Source: Caldalkalibacillus uzonensis
Lineage (GTDB): Bacteria; Bacillota; Bacilli; Caldalkalibacillales; Caldalkalibacillaceae
Assembly (NCBI RefSeq): GCF_030814135.1
Contig: NZ_JAUSUQ010000005.1
Span: 1 to 64,000, forward strand
Length of the DNA stretch: 64,000 nt
Direction of reading: 5' to 3'
Shown here: piece by piece, positions 8,791 to 17,432 of the stretch
How positions within the stretch are numbered: position 1 is the stretch's first letter
Layout of the letters: the number at the start of each line of letters is the position of its first letter
Translations under genes and position numbers: made by a program
The notes under the pieces: generated by a model
Database searches by the model: none
What the model was told of the DNA's origin: nothing
Seen by the model: the letters and a program-made list of their open reading frames with translations, nothing else

Positions 8791-11298
8791 TCAAGTTCAG
8801 GACCTTCTCCATATCGAAACGGAGCAACTGGTGCTGACAATTAAGGGCAGGCCCGTTCATCCCACGGTGCGGCAACTGCAGCTCCATGATGAAGAGAACA
8901 AAGCCCTGTTGGAAGTGTATCCGGCTGAGGCGGAGGTGTATCATTTTGATCCCCGGGCCGCAACGGAGGATCACCTGGTTCCCTATAGCGGCCCCGACGT
9001 CTATCCGGTCTTCTATGAGAACCAGGATTATGAGCTGGTCATTCAGGTGAAGGATCCGGATCTGACTATCACCTTTGAGCATGACAATCCTTCCCTTTCA
9101 AAAGCCGTTTCCAAGGTAAGAGGCATGGACCGGTTGTGGACCGGACACCTTAATTTTCGCAACGAGGTGGGCTATACCGAGTTTAGAATCAGGTCGGGAA
9201 AAGTTTTGTTGCTGAAGGTCACCCCTTCCAAAATGGATTACCGCCGGGATTATATGCAATTGTTGGACGAGGTGAACCGGACCGTCTACAACCTGGCCTA
9301 TGATTTTTTGCGCAAAACATTTCATACCATGGGGCTGTATGAGGGGCAAAAACCCACCAAAGCGGAGTTTTTTGCCATCCTGGAGACCATCATGGACCAG
9401 CTGGTCCAGGCGGTGGAACGGATTGAACTGTTTCCCCAAACCAAGCTGGAAAGAGAAGAGCGGATACGTCCGGCAGACAGGGTGCGCAAGGCCTCCCGGA
9501 GAAATCACCGCTGGCTGGCCAAAAAGCTCCATCTCCTCCAGCCCCATCAACTGGGGATGTTACAGATCGAAGGGCAGGCCTATCATCCTTTACGTTTACG
9601 GGAAGAGCGGAAACGGCCATCCTTTGACACACCGGAAAACCGCTTTTTAAAGTGGATGCTGCAACAACTGATCAGGCAGCTGAACAGCTTTGAACAAGCC
9701 TACAGGGAGGCCTTTGCCCAGCGGGATCAGAATGAGACATTTTTGGCCCGGGTCGAGCGGACAAAACAGACGTTGCGCCGCCTGGTTCACAAACCGTTTC
9801 TGGCTGAAGTGGGGGCTTTGCAGCATATTTCCATCACCCTGGTCATGCAGATGGGGACGGGTTACCGGGATGTGTACCGTTTTTACCTGATGTTGCGCAA
9901 AGGCTTATCCATCCAAAGCGATATTTTCCGTCTCTCTCCCAAAGACCTGGCCACGCTGTATGAGTACTGGTGTTTCCTCACCCTGCACCGTTTGCTCAGC
10001 AAAAAATACGAAGTGGTGAAAAATGATCTTATCAAAATCAATGACAGGGGCTTATACGTGACTCTGGAAAGGGCTGCAAGCGGCAAAGTAACCTACCGCA
10101 ATCCCCGGACCGGAGAAAGATATCAACTGGTTTACAATCCCCTGTATAAGGATGGCGTGGTCAATCAGCGTCCAGATCATGTCCTCTCTTTGCAGAAAGA
10201 AGATTCACAGATAACGTACAAGTTTGTCTTTGATGCCAAATACCGCCTCAATCCGGCCGTGCCGGGCAGCGATTATGCCCGTAAATACGGGCAGCCGGGT
10301 CCGGAAGAGGACGACATCAACACCATGCACCGTTACCGGGATGCCATCATTGTCCAGGACAGGACGGATGAAGCTCACGGAGGAGGTTACCAACGCCTGA
10401 TGTACGGGGCCTATGTGCTGTTTCCTTACCGGGATGAAGGAAGGTACCGTCAGCATCCCTTTTACCGCAGTATCGATACGGTCAATATCGGGGGGCTGCC
10501 TTTTCTGCCCGGGACGACATCGATGGTGGAAGAACTGCTGGACCAGCTGATCACCGAAACGGCGGAGGCTTCATTTGAACGGGCCACCCCGGTGCGGGGT
10601 ATGAGCGAGTTTTTTGCCCGGAAAAAGGCCAGTCTCAACGTCCTGGTGGGTTCCTTGCGCCGGCCCAGGCAAGGATATGACCAGCTTTCCCTTTGTTTGC
10701 AACACCGCTTTTACCATATTCCTCTGGAGCTTGTGCAATACCATTTGAGCCACATTGAATATGTGGCCTTGTATCAGCAAAAACATGATTATCCGCCGGG
10801 AGGCATCCTCTATTACGGCAAGGTGAAAGACTTTCAGATCGTGAGGCGCAGAGAAATAAAGGAGCTGCCCCGAAGACCGGAGCGGGAGGCGCGGCTGTAT
10901 GTCCGGTTCAATGTGCAGGATTGGGAAAGAGAAAAGAGCCCATTGAACCGAGGGGGTACGGGGTGTCATCCCATTTATTCACCTCTTGGGAATTATTCAA
11001 CCAGGCGGTGGAACTTCCTGAACTGACATTGAAAAATGAAGAACAATACCGTCTGTGGCGTGAGCTGCGCCGGGTAGATCAAAATGTGCGTCTCCATTTG
11101 CAGAACCGTTGGGCTGACCGGATTAAGGAAGATGAATTGGTTTATGAATTGATGGGCATCAGGTTGACTGTTCATCCCCGCCGGGGCAAGGTGTTGATCC
11201 AGATGGGGAAGGATCACCGGGAGGTATCTCTGGCCGATTTGCGTTTCAGGCCCAAGAAGCTGTTGAATATGATTGAAAGGTGGAGGAAGGGCCAGTAA
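8762..11298 (+). pseudogene. mcrC: McrC-type DUF2357 nuclease, frameshifted near its 3' end
   Basis: The partner of McrB, overlapping its end by 29 nt. The ATG at 8762 is preferred over a TTG at 8753 because AGGAGG (8746-8751) lies 10 nt upstream. Residues ~90-330 form a DUF2357 region. A PD-(D/E)XK nuclease follows, with RPDHVL (~470) and FDAKYR (~489) carrying the acidic and Lys catalytic residues. The main frame stops at 11026 with a non-homologous tail. From about 10,930 the conserved C-terminus (KRKEPIEPRGYGVSSHL, then WELFNQAVELPELTLK) continues in another frame to 11298, again as if one base were missing in GGGAAAGAGAAAAGAG. Together with McrB it would form a type IV modification-dependent restriction system. 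As written, the protein loses its last ~120 residues. Confidence 0.8.
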
Positions 11299-11560
11299 AT
11301 TTAATTGGAAGTGGTTACTATGGATAAAGAACGTGTGATATCAAGGGCTTGTGAATATATAAAATCAGGGCAAAAGGAAAGCGTATAAAGCTAATTGAAG
11401 ATGAATCCCTTTAAAAGGAGAATGATACCTAAAAGGAAACTAGGAAGAGAGCCCGTAATTAACGAAAAACTTAATCTCATAACAGAAGCATGGCAGCCGT
11501 GCGGCCGCCATGTTCGTTTCCTGCTTATACAACTATCTGTAAGCCTTTGCTGTGCAGTTC
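11299..11560. other. Intergenic gap between mcrC and 5'-nucleotidase gene
   Basis: Only a 22-codon plus-strand frame (ATG 11320 to TAA 11388, beginning MDKERVISRACEYIKSG) is visible, with no clear homology. It may be the stub of a deleted gene. A GC-rich inverted repeat (CATGGC...GCCATG, about 11489-11511) lies near the end of the opposing gene and could help terminate it, but it lacks a strong T-run. Confidence 0.35.
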
Positions 11561-13564
11561 TTAAGGAATAACGACGATGCGTCCTTCCACATCAGGAATG
11601 TCCGGTTCCTGATGCAAGTATTGCATGAGTGCGGTGCTCAACAATTCCCCAGTGTCTGCCACCAATTCCCCTTCTGCCAGCCATGTATAACCATCTCCCC
11701 CTGATCCCAGGAAGTCATTCGTCGCCACCGAGTATGTGCGGTCATACTGCAACGGTTCTCCGTTTATCCAAACGTCTTGTACGCGGCTGCCCGGTGGCTG
11801 ACTGGGATCAAACGTAAAGTTCAGGCCCGATACTTGCAGGAATCCGCCGTGTTGGTCTGGATAGCGGGACACACTGTGTTCCAGCACTTGCTCCAGTTGC
11901 CCTCCGGTGATGAGCAGTTTAACAACGGTGTTTTGGAAAGGGAGGACCTCCATCACATCTCCCAAGGTAATCTCTCCTGGCCCGAGACTGGCCCGGATGC
12001 CTCCTCCGTTTTGCAAAGCGATATCGGCACTGACCATGTCCCGCATGGCATCAGCGATTAAATTGCCCAGGTTGGTTTCCTTTGTGCGAACTGATTCTCT
12101 GGCCCCATCCAAATAGCGGTCCGTATACCCGATCACTTCCTGTAACGCTTCGTCTGCTTTCTGTTTATAGCGCTCCAGAATATCCTGCACGTGCGGATCT
12201 TGCGCGATATCAGCCGAATCTTGCCATAAATAACCGTTTATTCCGATCAATCGCCCGTTGTGAAAGAGCATGGTAGTGGAACCCAGATGTTTGCCATATT
12301 CATAGGCTTGGGTCACATAGGTGTCGCCGATGAACTGCGGTGTGTGCAGGGTGGAGTGGCTGTGACCGCCTACAATCAGATCGATGCCTTCCACTTCTTC
12401 TGCAATTCTTTGATCAACCGCCAGTCCGGCGTGGGTGATGAAAATGATGTGATCTACCTCGTCTTTAAGTTTGTCAACATAGTTTTGTGCTGTTTCCACT
12501 TCATCTTGGAATTCAATGCCCTTTACGTTGTCCGGGTGTGTGGTGATGGGTGTATCCGTGGAGGTTAAACCCACGATGGCGAATGTTTTGCCCATCGTTT
12601 CCAAGATGACATACGGTTCCAAAATGGGCTCACCGTTTTGGACGATGTTGGCGCTGATAAGGGGAAAATCAACCAGTTCAGCAAATGCTTTAAACCGGTC
12701 CAGCCCGTAGTTGAAATCATGATTGCCGGGCACCATGGCGTCAAAGCCGATTTCGTTCATCACCTCTACTGCTGCCATCCCTTGGTTGAAATTAACATAA
12801 TTGGTGCCGTGAAACGTATCTCCCATATCAAAGACAAACACATGCTCGTGCTGTTCCCGGGCACGGTTGATCAACGTGGCGATTTTACTTAATCCCATCT
12901 CCCCTTTTTCGGGATCGCCCAGTACTCTGCCATGCAAATCGTTCATATGTATAATGTTCACTTTATCGAGCTGCTCATAATGCCGGAGCATATGATCCAA
13001 GTCTTGTTTTGAAAGGGGAGCTTTGGGCTGTAAGGTGTGTCCTTTCTTGACAGTCAGCACCTCTAATTCATATGCAGCAGCCATGGATTGCTTTGCCCAT
13101 TCACTCACAGCGCGATGATCCCTGAATTGGGTCAAGGCCTGATCGTCATAAGCAGAGGCCAGATTCAAGGCCTGTACATAAATATGACAGGCTTCCTGAC
13201 GACTAATGTGTTGTCGCGGATGGAAATCTTTCACTTGCTCCTCGTCCAGCCATTGTAAACGAAGCGCTGCCTCCACATATGGGGCAAATTCATCATCAAT
13301 ATGCTCCCATTCCATATCCGCTGCGCTCACATCATACAACTGGACACCGATGGTTTCAACGAGTGCCTTCAGAAATGTGGCTTTTGATACCGGTTTGCTG
13401 CCGGACAGACTGTTGTGTTCCGCAGTTATTGTTCTTTCACTGTCAGTCTGTGCAGCGCCTGCCCCTTCGGCAACTCCAGCCCCGAAACCCAGGCCGGTGA
13501 TCATCACGGACAAGAGAACACATAAAACAACGGCACGCATGGTCAACCTTGTTTTGTTGAACAT
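11561..13564 (-). CDS. S-layer-anchored 5'-nucleotidase / metallophosphoesterase
   Basis: A 667-aa exported protein. It starts with a Lys/Arg-containing signal peptide (MFNKTRLTMRAVVLCVLL..., cleavage near residue 33). Residues ~50-195 resemble S-layer-homology repeats (PVSKATFLKALVE, ISRQEACHIYV, PLSKQDLDHML), which bind secondary cell-wall polymer. The calcineurin-like domain follows with the metal motifs HMNDLHGR, FDMGDTFHG, GNHDFNYG and GGHSHSTLH. The C-terminal half is the 5'-nucleotidase substrate domain (NGGGIRASL, TNDFLGSGGDGY). Enzymes of this family remove phosphate from extracellular nucleotides or UDP-sugars; the exact substrate is unknown. It is monocistronic and opposite to its neighbours. 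Confidence 0.9.
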   Translation of the reverse strand: MFNKTRLTMRAVVLCVLLSVMITGLGFGAGVAEGAGAAQTDSERTITAEHNSLSGSKPVSKATFLKALVETIGVQLYDVSAADMEWEHIDDEFAPYVEAALRLQWLDEEQVKDFHPRQHISRQEACHIYVQALNLASAYDDQALTQFRDHRAVSEWAKQSMAAAYELEVLTVKKGHTLQPKAPLSKQDLDHMLRHYEQLDKVNIIHMNDLHGRVLGDPEKGEMGLSKIATLINRAREQHEHVFVFDMGDTFHGTNYVNFNQGMAAVEVMNEIGFDAMVPGNHDFNYGLDRFKAFAELVDFPLISANIVQNGEPILEPYVILETMGKTFAIVGLTSTDTPITTHPDNVKGIEFQDEVETAQNYVDKLKDEVDHIIFITHAGLAVDQRIAEEVEGIDLIVGGHSHSTLHTPQFIGDTYVTQAYEYGKHLGSTTMLFHNGRLIGINGYLWQDSADIAQDPHVQDILERYKQKADEALQEVIGYTDRYLDGARESVRTKETNLGNLIADAMRDMVSADIALQNGGGIRASLGPGEITLGDVMEVLPFQNTVVKLLITGGQLEQVLEHSVSRYPDQHGGFLQVSGLNFTFDPSQPPGSRVQDVWINGEPLQYDRTYSVATNDFLGSGGDGYTWLAEGELVADTGELLSTALMQYLHQEPDIPDVEGRIVVIP

Positions 13565-13871
13565 GGACCCAGCCCCTTCCTATGGTTATTCATCCTCTTT
13601 CATATTACTGGAAAAAGTTTAACGTCATGTTACCTGAAGTTAAAGTTTACTTTAAGCTTAACATGCTATTCGACTGTATAAGACAAAATTAGAACTTGCT
13701 GACAGAACCCCTTGCCTTATAAAATTCAAATAGAGTCCAGCTCCCATTCTAAAAACCCTTGCCGTGAACGGATAGGAATGATTCACCTCACACTGAAATA
13801 AGATTTACCAAGGCATCCGCCCTGTACAAACATACGATTGTGAATAATGTTCCTGATATTCCTATGAGAAA

Positions 13872-13887
13872 TTGAAAGCGATTCCAT
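13872..13887 (+). promoter_or_regulatory. cre box (CcpA site) upstream of acyl-CoA synthetase gene
   Basis: TTGAAAGCGATTCCAT contains TGAAAGCGATTCCA, which fits the CcpA consensus TGNNANCGNNNNCA. It lies about 80 nt upstream of the start codon in an otherwise gene-free 403-bp gap (13565-13967). Position suggests repression on preferred sugars, as known for Bacillus acsA. I see no other clear feature in that gap. Confidence 0.7.
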
Positions 13888-13967
13888 TGTAGTAAGGTGT
13901 TTGGGTGCCTTTATGAATATTTTAAAAAGAGTGGAGATTAATCTTTCAGCGTGGGGGAGGGGATTGG

Positions 13968-15944
13968 ATGAGTACAGATGTAGGAGGCATTCACGAAGTC
14001 ATCAAAAATGTTCAGCTTGTTTATCCGGACGAAGCGAAACAACGCTCAACGGCTTTGGGAAGCAGTGAAGCTTTTCAGGATTTGTTAAAAAAATCACAGG
14101 AAGATCCCGCAGCTTTTTGGGATGAGGTCGCTCGGGAACTGCACTGGTTTGAACCGTGGCAAGAAACAATCAGGGGCTCGTTGCCCGACTTTGAATTTTT
14201 CAAAGGGGGCATCAGCAATCCTTGTTACAATCTCCTTGACCGCCATATCGCCAATGGTGCAGCCAATAAAACAGCCCTGATTTGGGAAGGTGAAGACGGA
14301 CAAACGCAATTTTATACGTACCAGATGCTGCTGGCCGAAGTGAACCGCTTTGCCAATGTGCTCAAATCTTTTGGGGTGAAAAAGGGCGATCCTGTGGCCA
14401 TTTACCTGCCCAATCTTGCTGAGTCCTTCATTGCTATCCTTGCCTGTTTCCGGCTGGGGGCGGTCTATAGCACGATTTTTTCCGGTTTTTCCGAACAAGC
14501 TTTGCTGGACCGGTTGTCTAGTTATGAGCCCAAAGTGATCATCACTGCAGATGCCACCCTCCGGCGCGGAAATGTGATTCCGCTGAAGGAAAAAGTCGAC
14601 CGTGTCATCGATCAAATTCCTGATGTGCAAGCAGTGATTGTCGTCGACCGCCTGGGAACAAATCCGGAGATGAAAACAGGAAGGGACTATTGGTGGCATG
14701 AACAACGGGCCAAGGCCGGTATTCACTGCGAGCCCGCCCGTATCGAAGCGAATGAACCCGGCATTGTTTTCTATACAAGCGGGACCACAGGAAAACCAAA
14801 AGGAGTGGTTCATGCCGGCATGGCCTTCGTCGTTCAAAACTACATTTATGCCAAATATCATATGGACTTTAGGCCGGACGATGTCTTTTGGTGTACGGCC
14901 GATGTTGGCTGGCTGACGATGCATATCTGGGGTGTTGCCGGTGCTTTGGCCAATGGGGTCACCACGCTGGTTTATGAAGGCGCTCCCAATTATCCGGATC
15001 AGGACCGGATTTATCAGATTATTGAGAAATACCGGGTGACCAAACTGTTCACGGCTCCTACTGTGTTGCGAATGCTTCGCAGTCTGGGTGATGATGCCGT
15101 TAAGCCTTATGATCTTGCATGTCTCGAAGTAGTTTCTCTGGTGGGAGAGCCGTTTGATCCGGAAACGTGGAATTGGACATATGAAGTGCTCGGACAAAAA
15201 AATATTTGCGTGAACAATACTTGGGGTCAGACGGAAACAGCAGGCACGCCCCTGGCGGGTGCAGCCTGGCTGACACCGATGAAACCCGGATCGGCCGGCA
15301 TTCAATTTTTGGGCGCTGATTTAGGCATTGTGGATGATGAAGGCAAACCTGTCCCTCCAGGCACATTGGGCAACCTGGTTATACGGAAGCCTTTTCCCAT
15401 GCTGTGCCGTACACTATGGAAAGAACCTGAGCGTTATTATGAGAAATATTTCAGCCAGGTGGAAGGCTGCTATTACGCCAGTGACATTGCTGTACAGGAT
15501 GAAGACGGGTATTTCTGGGTGGTGGGTCGTTCCGATGATGCCTTTAATGTTTCAGGGCATCGTCTGAGTACCATGGAAATGGAGAGCGCTGTCCTTGAGT
15601 GCGAATCAGTGGCTGAAGTGGCGGTTATCGGTGTACCGGACGAGATCAAAGGTGAAGTTCCGGTGGTTTTTGCCACTCTTAAAGGAGAAATACCTTCAAA
15701 GGAAGCATTAAAAGAACAAATTGAAGACAACATTGTCAAAGGGATTGGTCAAATTGCCCGGCCTAAAATGGTCTTTATTGTGGAAGCCATGCCGAAAACA
15801 ATCAGCGGCAAGATCGTGCGCCGCCTGTTAAAGGAAATCGTGGTAAAAGGTGAAGTGTCAGGGGATCTCACCGGGCTTGAAGATCCAAATGTGCTTGAGG
15901 ACATTAAACATGTGGTTTCAGCTGAGATGAATTCGAGTGTGTAA
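13968..15944 (+). CDS. Acetyl-/acyl-CoA synthetase (AMP-forming)
   Basis: A 658-aa cytoplasmic enzyme with an ACAS N-terminal domain (residues ~30-100, FWDEVARELHWFEPW), the ATP-binding loop YTSGTTGKPKGVVH (~268) and the C-terminal swivelling domain ending in PKTISGKIVRR. Lys615 there is the usual catalytic and acetylation-controlled lysine. It joins a carboxylic acid to CoA through an acyl-AMP. The acyl-pocket motif reads NTWGQTETAG: the second Trp of the WWQTE motif that limits true acetyl-CoA synthetases to acetate is Gly420 here. In this family that change opens the pocket to longer or branched acids, so propionate, isobutyrate or similar is as likely as acetate. The start has a GGGGGAGGGG site, and a cre box and a terminator bound the unit. 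Confidence 0.85.
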   Translation: MSTDVGGIHEVIKNVQLVYPDEAKQRSTALGSSEAFQDLLKKSQEDPAAFWDEVARELHWFEPWQETIRGSLPDFEFFKGGISNPCYNLLDRHIANGAANKTALIWEGEDGQTQFYTYQMLLAEVNRFANVLKSFGVKKGDPVAIYLPNLAESFIAILACFRLGAVYSTIFSGFSEQALLDRLSSYEPKVIITADATLRRGNVIPLKEKVDRVIDQIPDVQAVIVVDRLGTNPEMKTGRDYWWHEQRAKAGIHCEPARIEANEPGIVFYTSGTTGKPKGVVHAGMAFVVQNYIYAKYHMDFRPDDVFWCTADVGWLTMHIWGVAGALANGVTTLVYEGAPNYPDQDRIYQIIEKYRVTKLFTAPTVLRMLRSLGDDAVKPYDLACLEVVSLVGEPFDPETWNWTYEVLGQKNICVNNTWGQTETAGTPLAGAAWLTPMKPGSAGIQFLGADLGIVDDEGKPVPPGTLGNLVIRKPFPMLCRTLWKEPERYYEKYFSQVEGCYYASDIAVQDEDGYFWVVGRSDDAFNVSGHRLSTMEMESAVLECESVAEVAVIGVPDEIKGEVPVVFATLKGEIPSKEALKEQIEDNIVKGIGQIARPKMVFIVEAMPKTISGKIVRRLLKEIVVKGEVSGDLTGLEDPNVLEDIKHVVSAEMNSSV

Positions 15945-16020
15945 GTCCCTTTGATCTGAATTCTCACCGCCTGAAGTCCGCAATGTGTCTCTATGAAAAG
16001 GAATAAGCAACCCCAAACAG

Positions 16021-16050
16021 CCCTGCAGGGAATAAACCCTGCAGGGTTTT
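16021..16050 (+). terminator. Intrinsic terminator after acyl-CoA synthetase gene
   Basis: CCCTGCAGGG (16021-16030) and CCCTGCAGGG (16037-16046) are mutually complementary, with a 6-nt AATAAA loop and a TTTT tail. Confidence 0.8.
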
Positions 16051-16085
16051 AACCGGAGCATTTTACTTATCGCCAGGTATTACCC

Positions 16086-16403
16086 TTGGTCAGATTGGCT
16101 GAATCATTTGAAAGCAACATCTATTTTAAACGTCAATCCATTACATGTAATGCTAAAAGCTTGTTAGGGCTTGTTTCATTCTTTTGGTATTTAAACAGAG
16201 GAGACCGGTTTTTGATACAGGCCAAGGGCAAAGATGCCTATGAAGCTGTAGAGCGCTTGAGCCGTTTTTTAGTTGACAACAGGCATATTGATCTTGATTA
16301 CTGGGAAGAAGCTGGTATTGACGAGCTGAATAGACTGTGGAAAAAAGTTGGTGCAGAACCTTCGTCATTGCGCTTAGCCGCTAAGAATCTTTTGAATAAA
16401 TAG
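16086..16403 (+). CDS. HPr-like protein lacking the phosphorylatable histidine
   Basis: About 105 residues. The middle resembles the HPr fold of phosphotransferase systems: LAESFESNIYFKRQ, then CNAKSLLGLVSF, the counterpart of HPr VNLKSIMGVMSL with the Ser46 region, then GDRFLIQAKGKDAYEAVERL. An acidic helical tail of ~35 residues follows. The N-terminal GIHARPA segment carrying His15 is not present. Even if the frame is extended upstream to its stop (PEHFTYRQVLPLV), no His sits in that place. A TTG at 16086 is the first plausible start, but it has a poor ribosome site; a GGAG at 16055-16058 suggests a start slightly upstream at a non-standard codon. It may be regulatory rather than a phosphocarrier. 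Terminator at 16461. Confidence 0.6.
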   Translation: MVRLAESFESNIYFKRQSITCNAKSLLGLVSFFWYLNRGDRFLIQAKGKDAYEAVERLSRFLVDNRHIDLDYWEEAGIDELNRLWKKVGAEPSSLRLAAKNLLNK

Positions 16404-16460
16404 CTTTTGGAGCTGTTAACCCCTTCACAAAACCATCTCAAGGTGATTGATCATGAATCA

Positions 16461-16491
16461 AGACTGGTGAGCAGATCTCCAGTCTTTTTTT
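16461..16491 (+). terminator. Intrinsic terminator after HPr-like gene
   Basis: AGACTGG (16461-16467) pairs with CCAGTCT (16479-16485), followed by a run of seven T. Confidence 0.8.
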
Positions 16492-16647
16492 CTGCATATT
16501 GGAGGCGCATTCATTTTTCGGTTTTTTCCTCTTTATCATGATCATAAGATGATGAAAGAGTGAAGAGCGGTGCTGCTCTTTATCGAGGCATGAAAAAGCT
16601 TCTTGCCAACATCATATCCATTCCATTAAAAGGAGTTGGTCAACGCC

Positions 16648-17082
16648 ATGACAGATAAGAACCCATTTCGTCCCCTTATTGAAGTGAATGTAACGGCCGC
16701 TGACTGGAAAGAAGCGGTCCAATACGGCGGTGATTTGTTGGTGAAAGCCGGAAAAGCAGAGCCGCGCTATGTACGGGCCATGATTGACAACATCGAACAG
16801 CTGGGACCGTATATGATCATTGCCCCGGGCGTCGCTTTGCCTCATGCCCGCCCCGAAAACGGGGTTAAGCAGAAAGGGTTAAGCATTGTCCTGTTAAAAG
16901 AGCCTGTGCGTTTCGGTGAGGAAGAGGTGAGGCTGTTGATTAGTCTGGCTGCCACGGATAATCATTCCCACCTTGATCTTTTAAAGCAGGTGGCGGACGT
17001 GCTGCAGAATGAAGATAATCTAAATCAAATATTTCAAGCAAAAAGCGCTGCAGACATTGAAGCTTTGTTTGCTGCTTCTTAA
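16648..17082 (+). CDS. PTS EIIA component, ascorbate (Ula/Sga) family
   Basis: A ~144-aa cytoplasmic EIIA of the mannitol/fructose fold. The phosphorylated His66 lies in GVALPHARPENG, the wording typical of the L-ascorbate family (UlaC type). It takes phosphate from HPr and passes it to EIIB. The ATG at 16648 is 12 nt from AGGAG (16631-16635); a TTG at 16636 would touch that site. It is the first gene of an A-B-C operon, and a small inverted repeat (AAGAGC/GCTCTT, about 16562-16580) lies in the leader. The sugar is not known: the ulaDEF ascorbate catabolic genes are not nearby. Confidence 0.85.
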   Translation: MTDKNPFRPLIEVNVTAADWKEAVQYGGDLLVKAGKAEPRYVRAMIDNIEQLGPYMIIAPGVALPHARPENGVKQKGLSIVLLKEPVRFGEEEVRLLISLAATDNHSHLDLLKQVADVLQNEDNLNQIFQAKSAADIEALFAAS

Positions 17083-17137
17083 ATATCGAAATGGATCATA
17101 TGTATGCTTACAAATGAGCCTAGGGGAGGTGATGCAG

Positions 17138-17407
17138 GTGAAAATTGTAACCGTATGCGGCATGGGATTGGGCTCCAGTTTGATGCTCAAAATGACAGTG
17201 GAAAAAGTCTTAAAGGAAAAAGGAATCAAAGCCACGGTGGAAACTTGTGATTTCAGCGCGGTTTCCGGTGTGGAGGCCGATATTATTTTAACCAACGCCG
17301 AATTTGCTAAACAGATCAATCATGCTCAAGCCAAAGTGGCTGCGGTGCGTAATATCGCCAGTCAGGAAGAAGTGTCCACAGTTTTGGAGCAGTTGCTTGA
17401 AGACTAA
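17138..17407 (+). CDS. PTS EIIB component, ascorbate family
   Basis: An 89-aa EIIB with the phosphorylated Cys7 in MKIVTVCGMGLGSSL, which is diagnostic for the SgaB/UlaB group. The GTG at 17138 is chosen because AGGGGAGG (17122-17129) lies 8 nt upstream; the ATG at 17132 is too close. It receives phosphate from the EIIA encoded 55 bp upstream and transfers it to the substrate bound by EIIC. Confidence 0.85.
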   Translation: MKIVTVCGMGLGSSLMLKMTVEKVLKEKGIKATVETCDFSAVSGVEADIILTNAEFAKQINHAQAKVAAVRNIASQEEVSTVLEQLLED

Positions 17408-17432
17408 ATCTGTAACAGGAGGAGTGAGGGGC

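Noticed and set aside
9098-9650. Open frames on both strands inside mcrC
   Set aside because: They overlap conserved DUF2357 coding sequence and lack ribosome sites.
11489-11511. GC-rich inverted repeat with a NotI-like core as an origin or attachment site
   Set aside because: It is a simple hairpin near the end of the 5'-nucleotidase gene with no flanking direct repeats or integrase gene.
14094-15305. Long minus-strand open frame opposite the acyl-CoA synthetase gene
   Set aside because: The plus strand has unmistakable family motifs, and the opposite frame has no ribosome site or recognisable product. It is a shadow of codon bias.
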